Made by a program: the position numbers and the translations under genes | Assembly (NCBI RefSeq): GCF_949628265.1 | Contig: NC_088788.1 | Location: forward strand, 35,822,335-35,886,334 | Reading direction: 5' to 3' | Length of the DNA stretch: 64,000 nucleotides | Source of the DNA: Cloeon dipterum | Lineage: Eukaryota; Arthropoda; Insecta; Ephemeroptera; Baetidae | The notes under the pieces: generated by a model | The model's database searches: none | The model's input: the letters and a program-made list of their open reading frames with translations, nothing else | Told to the model about the DNA's origin: nothing | Shown: one piece after another, positions 62,781 through 64,000 of the stretch | Position numbering within the stretch: the first letter of the stretch is position 1 | Layout: the number at the start of each line of letters is the position of its first letter

Positions 62781-63369
62781 GTAAGATTCCCAATTAGTTT
62801 AAACATTTTTTTCTGTATTCTTCAACCAATATGGTGTTACCTTCATATGTACCTGAAAAAATGACAGTTGATTTTTTATGTAATTAAGCCAAAGTTTCCC
62901 AAAGCAGAAGAAAGTTGTCCTGATTTCTTGTGCCAAAAATTGGTTCTTTTTGACTGAAAATATTACCGTTGGAAAAACCCCAAATTCCCCATTTTTCGGG
63001 TTTTGCAGGCATTCAAATATATATAAATTTCTGGTTTTTGAGAATAAAGTTCTTCAGGTTGCTGGAAGAACAAAAATTTGGGCACCGTTGAACTCGTCTC
63101 GTCAATAGAAACAAATTTTCCGCTGATTGAAATGTTATAGGTCAAAGATCAAGGACATTTACGTTGGTTTTTCGAATTAAATGTCAAATTTGAAATAAAT
63201 AGAGACCACAAATTAATTAAATTTTGACATTTCCATTTTGTATAGTGCCAAAAAGTAGGGTAGATCCACCAAAAACTGGAATGGCTTTTTGCTTTATTTT
63301 TGTATTATTTTATTAGCTTTATTTTTATATAAAAATTAAAATTTATTTTTCTTGTTAAAAATAAAAAAA

Positions 63370-63540
63370 TATAAAAATTTTTGCTTTTTTGGGTTTCCCA
63401 AGAAATGTTTGCACGCTCAAATCTCAGCTTCTAATTATCAGATTTTAAAAAACCAAACACCACACGAGTCGTCTGAACCTCCCCTAGATAGCCAAAGCAG
63501 TGTAAGGGTGCTAATCCTTCAACCCCGTTTATTACACTAA
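63370..63540 (-). repeat. Family 3 repeat, inverted copy 1
   Basis: On the minus strand it reads GGGGTTGAAGGATTAGCACC, CTGCTTTGGCTATCTA, GACGACTCGTGTGGTGTTTG and AATCTGATAATTAGAAGCTG. This closely follows the unit at 35640-35770. Confidence 0.7.
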
Positions 63541-63734
63541 AAACTCAAAAAAAGTAACAAATGTATTTTTTTGCATTTCCCTGAGCAACGGAATTTGTTA
63601 TTTAATACCTTGAAACCACTTCAGCACATTACGGGACGTGCGACTAGTCGATTGATATGCAGTTTTTGTATTTCTGACTCTTAGAATCCGAGAATTAGTT
63701 GACCTCCTGTATTATTACGTAAGCGCGCCTTGGA

Positions 63735-63890
63735 AAAAAGACATTTTTCACCAAATCTCAGCTTCTAAGCACCGGATTTGCAAAAGCTGCGCACCTTTCG
63801 ACTTGTCATAACCTTTCCTAGATAAATAAAGGGTTTTAACCCCTTCAACCCTATTTCCACCCCATCCAAAATGGTAAAAAAATGCTTTAT
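63735..63890 (-). repeat. Family 3 repeat, inverted copy 2
   Basis: On the minus strand it has GGGTTGAAGGGGTTAAAACC, TTATCTAGGAAAGG, GACAAGTCGAAAGGTG and TTAGAAGCTGAGATTTGG. It is more diverged than copy 1. Confidence 0.6.
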
Positions 63891-64000
63891 TCGCAGGTTT
63901 CAAGCAATAGAGGCGACCGAATGAGTGTGTAAACAATTCAAAATGGCTCAAATCAATTTTAACAAGCATCCCTCTTTCTCTCCCCTTGAATATAAGTGCT

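Larger units (their letters stand above)
62781..64000 (+). other. Start of Wnt intron 4 (runs off the window)
   Basis: AT-rich sequence after the exon 4 donor. The expected final Wnt exon, with its dense cysteine pattern, is not present up to 64000. Two family 3 repeats lie here. Confidence 0.6.

Overview
The window is nuclear DNA of an arthropod, most likely an insect. All genes are split by short introns (many about 55-90 nt) with GT-AG or occasional GC-AG borders. The recognisable genes are animal orthologues: DCAF1, NDUFA11, UBE2T, CIAO3/NARFL and a Wnt of the Wnt7 type (Drosophila Wnt2). Non-coding DNA is AT-rich, with CA/GT microsatellites and many foldback repeats. I cannot narrow the species further.

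Positions 1-25730 are gene-dense. A minus-strand first coding exon (747-1007) belongs to a gene that leaves the window on the left. DCAF1 follows (3025-9518, +, 25 coding exons that all join in phase to 1525 aa), then NDUFA11 (10226-10726, +), UBE2T (10916-11648, -), a four-TM protein (13804-15881, +), an unnamed secreted or type I membrane protein A (16768-18672, +), an unnamed 333-aa protein C (18761-19867, -), B, a tandem paralogue of A (20219-22944, +), and CIAO3 (23026-25730, -). Three successive convergent pairs (NDUFA11/UBE2T, A/C, B/CIAO3) have facing polyadenylation signals within about 15-35 bp of each other.

Positions 25731-64000 are the opposite kind of territory. A 3.5-kb gap leads to a Wnt7-type gene whose four visible coding exons (29277-29416, 40495-40724, 58603-58910, 62342-62780) are spread over more than 33 kb. 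The last exon or exons, with the C-terminal cysteine-rich part, lie beyond 64000. Its introns hold microsatellites, a roughly 180-bp tandem satellite (about six copies, 53545-54645), several long foldback elements (43405-43798, 43807-44168, 46633-46765, 50375-51535) and four dispersed repeat groups that also occur in or near the gene-dense half.

Functionally the genes are unrelated: CRL4 ubiquitin ligase receptor, complex I, Fanconi-type E2, cytosolic Fe-S assembly and Wnt signalling. The least explained coding content is the A/B paralogue pair with the antisense gene C between them. The least explained non-coding content is the set of foldbacks and the GGTGCCC/GGTAACC-rich repeats in Wnt intron 2. 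I saw no CRISPR, rRNA, credible tRNA or viral gene.
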